A stretch of DNA of 64,000 nt, taken from Caballeronia sp. Lep1P3 (lineage in GTDB: Bacteria; Pseudomonadota; Gammaproteobacteria; Burkholderiales; Burkholderiaceae). Positions within the stretch are counted from its first letter, which is position 1. Every line of letters starts with the position of its first letter. This document shows positions 62,386-64,000 of the stretch, one piece after another. The position numbers and the translations under genes were made by a program. Under the pieces are notes generated by a model. It worked only from the letters and a program-made list of their open reading frames with translations, was not told the DNA's origin and did no database searches. The stretch is taken from NCBI RefSeq assembly GCF_022879595.1, contig NZ_CP084267.1, positions 682,001 through 746,000 of the forward strand, given 5' to 3'.

Positions 62386-63132
62386 TCATCCCGCCTGAAA
62401 GCCGCCGTCTATCGCAAGGCTGACGCCGCTCACCATGCTCGAATCGTCGCTTAGCAAGTAGGCGATCGTTCGCGCAACCTCGACGGGCTGCACGAAGCGA
62501 GCAAGTGGAATGCGGGCGAGCATCGGCGCCGACTTCACCGGGTCGCTCCACGCTTTCTCGGCCATCGGCGTCATGGTGATAACCGGGTTCACTGCATTGA
62601 CGCGGATGCCGTGCGGCCCGAGCTCGACGGCCATCACGCGCGTCATGGCGTCGAGCGCGCCTTTCGATGCGCAATACGACGCATGCAACGGCAAGCCGAC
62701 CGTCGCCGACACGCTCGACACATTGACGATCGCACCGCCCTTGCCGCGCGCGATCATGCTCCTTGCGCATTCCTGCGCGACGATCATCGCCGCGCGCACG
62801 TTCACGTTCATCGTGAGGTCGAAGGCATCGACCGTGGTATCGATGAACGGCTGCAATTCGACGAGGCCCGCGCAATTGACGAGTAAATCGACGGGCTGCG
62901 CCGCGCGCGCCGCATCGCGTGCGGCACTGGCATCCGCTAGATCGACGGCGATGGTCTCGCAGCCGGTTTCTTCTCGAAGCGCATCGAGGTCCGCCTCGCT
63001 TCGGCTCAACGCGATCACACGCGCGCCACGCTCGATCAGCACATGCACCGTCGCGTGGCCGATGCCCTTGCCCGCGCCCGTCACGAGCGCTGTCTTGCCC
63101 TCGAATTCGCGGTTACGATCGATCGTCGTCAT
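62386..63132 (-). CDS. Short-chain dehydrogenase (L-xylulose/carbonyl reductase-like)
   Basis: The start at 63132 gives 248 residues with TGAGKGIGHATV (residues about 19-30), DLLVNCAGLVEL and the active-site YCASK preceded by NVSSVSATVGLPLHAS. The pattern, including an N-terminal EFEGKTALVTGAG and the C-terminal AIDGGFQAG, is close to dicarbonyl/L-xylulose reductases. With the neighbouring polyol dehydrogenase it would interconvert polyol and ketose. It starts 16 bp after the regulator's stop. Confidence 0.85.
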   Translation of the reverse strand: MTTIDRNREFEGKTALVTGAGKGIGHATVHVLIERGARVIALSRSEADLDALREETGCETIAVDLADASAARDAARAAQPVDLLVNCAGLVELQPFIDTTVDAFDLTMNVNVRAAMIVAQECARSMIARGKGGAIVNVSSVSATVGLPLHASYCASKGALDAMTRVMAVELGPHGIRVNAVNPVITMTPMAEKAWSDPVKSAPMLARIPLARFVQPVEVARTIAYLLSDDSSMVSGVSLAIDGGFQAG

Positions 63133-63148
63133 GGCATGTGGCAAGGCA

Positions 63149-64000
63149 TCAGGGTTCGTCGCAGAGGCGCCGGGCGGTGTCTTCATCGGTCACGAGAACC
63201 GAGGGATAACGCCCGCGCAACGCCGCTCGCGTCACATGAAACTTCTTGGTTCCGCCGCTCACCAGGATCACGCGGCGAATCTTGCGCAAATCTTCGAGCG
63301 TGATGGCGACGGTGCGGCGGTTCAACGGATGATCGATCAACTCGCCGTCTTCATCCATGAAGTGCCCGAGCATGTCGCCCACCGCGCCCGCTTTCTGAAG
63401 CGTGCGCAATTGCTCGGGGTTGTCGATGCCATAACTCACGACGAGCGATTCAGTCAGATCGCCGCATGTCAGCAACGCGAGGTCCGCGTTGCGCGCAAGC
63501 TCATAGGTTTCGCGCACGGTCTCTTCCTGAAGGATCACATCGCGTGCCTTCTGACTGCTCACGTAGATGGGCGCGGCAAAAAGATAGCCATCCGCGCGGC
63601 AGATGTTCGCGAAGTCGGAGACGATGTCGAACGTATTGATGCTCGGACAATGCGACAAGCCACCTTGCAGCGATACCGCCGACACCGCGCCATAACCGCG
63701 CTGCGGCATGGCGCGCAAGACCGCGCGAATCGTGCGGCCCCAGCCGAGGCCGATGGTTTGCCCGGCGACGATCTGCCTCGCGAAGTACGTCGCGCCTCCG
63801 ATGCCGAGCGCCGCATTGTTCGCCTCGTTGTTCGCGCCCGTCGGCACGACGACGGCACATTCGAGGCCGAAGCGCTTCTCGAGCGCATCTTCGAGCGCCA
63901 CGCACGGCGCGATCTTGCTGTTGATGGTGATCTGCACGAGACCCGATTCGCGGCTCGCCGCAAGCAGCCGGTTCACGCGCACGCGATTGCTGCCGATGCG
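63149..64000 (-). CDS. SorC/DeoR-family sugar-binding transcriptional regulator (5' end outside window)
   Basis: The frame runs off the right edge. The visible N-terminal piece, RVNRLLAASRESGLVQI, is the recognition-helix end of the SorC HTH. The sugar-binding domain follows with TGANNEANNAALGIGGATYFARQIVAGQTIGLGWGRTI, SLQGGLSHCPSINTFDIV, APIYVSSQKARDVIL and VSGGTKKFHVTRAALRGRYPSVLVTDEDTA. It likely controls the adjacent polyol genes in response to a sugar phosphate. Confidence 0.9.
   Translation of the reverse strand, partial: RIGSNRVRVNRLLAASRESGLVQITINSKIAPCVALEDALEKRFGLECAVVVPTGANNEANNAALGIGGATYFARQIVAGQTIGLGWGRTIRAVLRAMPQRGYGAVSAVSLQGGLSHCPSINTFDIVSDFANICRADGYLFAAPIYVSSQKARDVILQEETVRETYELARNADLALLTCGDLTESLVVSYGIDNPEQLRTLQKAGAVGDMLGHFMDEDGELIDHPLNRRTVAITLEDLRKIRRVILVSGGTKKFHVTRAALRGRYPSVLVTDEDTARRLCDEP

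Overview
The window is high-GC DNA with strong third-position GC bias and typical betaproteobacterial gene families: a type VI secretion system with ClpV and FHA components, an ECF sigma/anti-sigma pair, DUF3331, an IorAB-type molybdenum oxidoreductase with a three-haem cytochrome c, and uronate dehydrogenases. This points to a Burkholderiaceae member of the Paraburkholderia/Caballeronia kind. That assignment is an inference from gene content, because no rRNA or marker gene is present.

Layout. Positions 1-472 hold the last codons of a plus-strand PP2C-type phosphatase and about three decayed tandem copies of its 3' end. Positions 473-22055 are one long minus-strand T6SS operon, transcribed hcp-tssA-tssB-tssC-tssE-tssF-tssG-clpV-DUF4280-vgrG-fha-tssK-tssL(OmpA)-tssM-tagF. 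No tssJ is visible. Several of its genes carry in-frame 9-12 bp tandem repeats, and a hexamer repeat sits just upstream of the tssM ribosome-binding site. Positions 22.5-23.9 kb encode an ECF sigma factor and its membrane anti-sigma factor. Positions 24.0-27.2 kb hold a hexuronate transporter, uronate dehydrogenase and an SDR. Next come a GAF-PAS-GGDEF protein (27.3-29.6 kb), an MFS-like membrane protein, and a sugar locus with UDP-galactopyranose mutase, a glycosyltransferase and a glycosidase/RmlD fusion (31.2-36.2 kb).

Positions 36.2-37.1 kb are a small gene graveyard (M20 amidohydrolase and LuxR-type regulator remnants). Positions 38.2-43.0 kb hold a polar amino-acid-type ABC transporter, a second uronate-dehydrogenase-like gene and a divergent GntR regulator. 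Positions 43.0-51.6 kb form a predicted amidoligase/transglutaminase locus. It contains a transglutaminase-DUF2126 protein, a zinc-ribbon metallopeptidase, an alpha-E protein and a circularly permuted ATP-grasp protein, plus a wrecked ATP-grasp/alpha-E fusion pseudogene. This locus is the least understood biochemical system in the window.

Positions 52.0-64.0 kb contain yceH, an amidase, DUF3331, DUF1488, the IorAB/cytochrome c operon, an aspartyl/asparaginyl hydroxylase pseudogene, a VOC protein, a deleted Zn-alcohol dehydrogenase remnant, and a polyol operon (SorC-type regulator, SDR, xylitol/sorbitol-type dehydrogenase) that runs off the right edge.

At least five loci show independent frameshifts, nonsense codons or internal deletions, while the flanking genes are intact. 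The accessory part of this genome therefore appears to be decaying. I saw no tRNA, rRNA, insertion sequence or CRISPR array.
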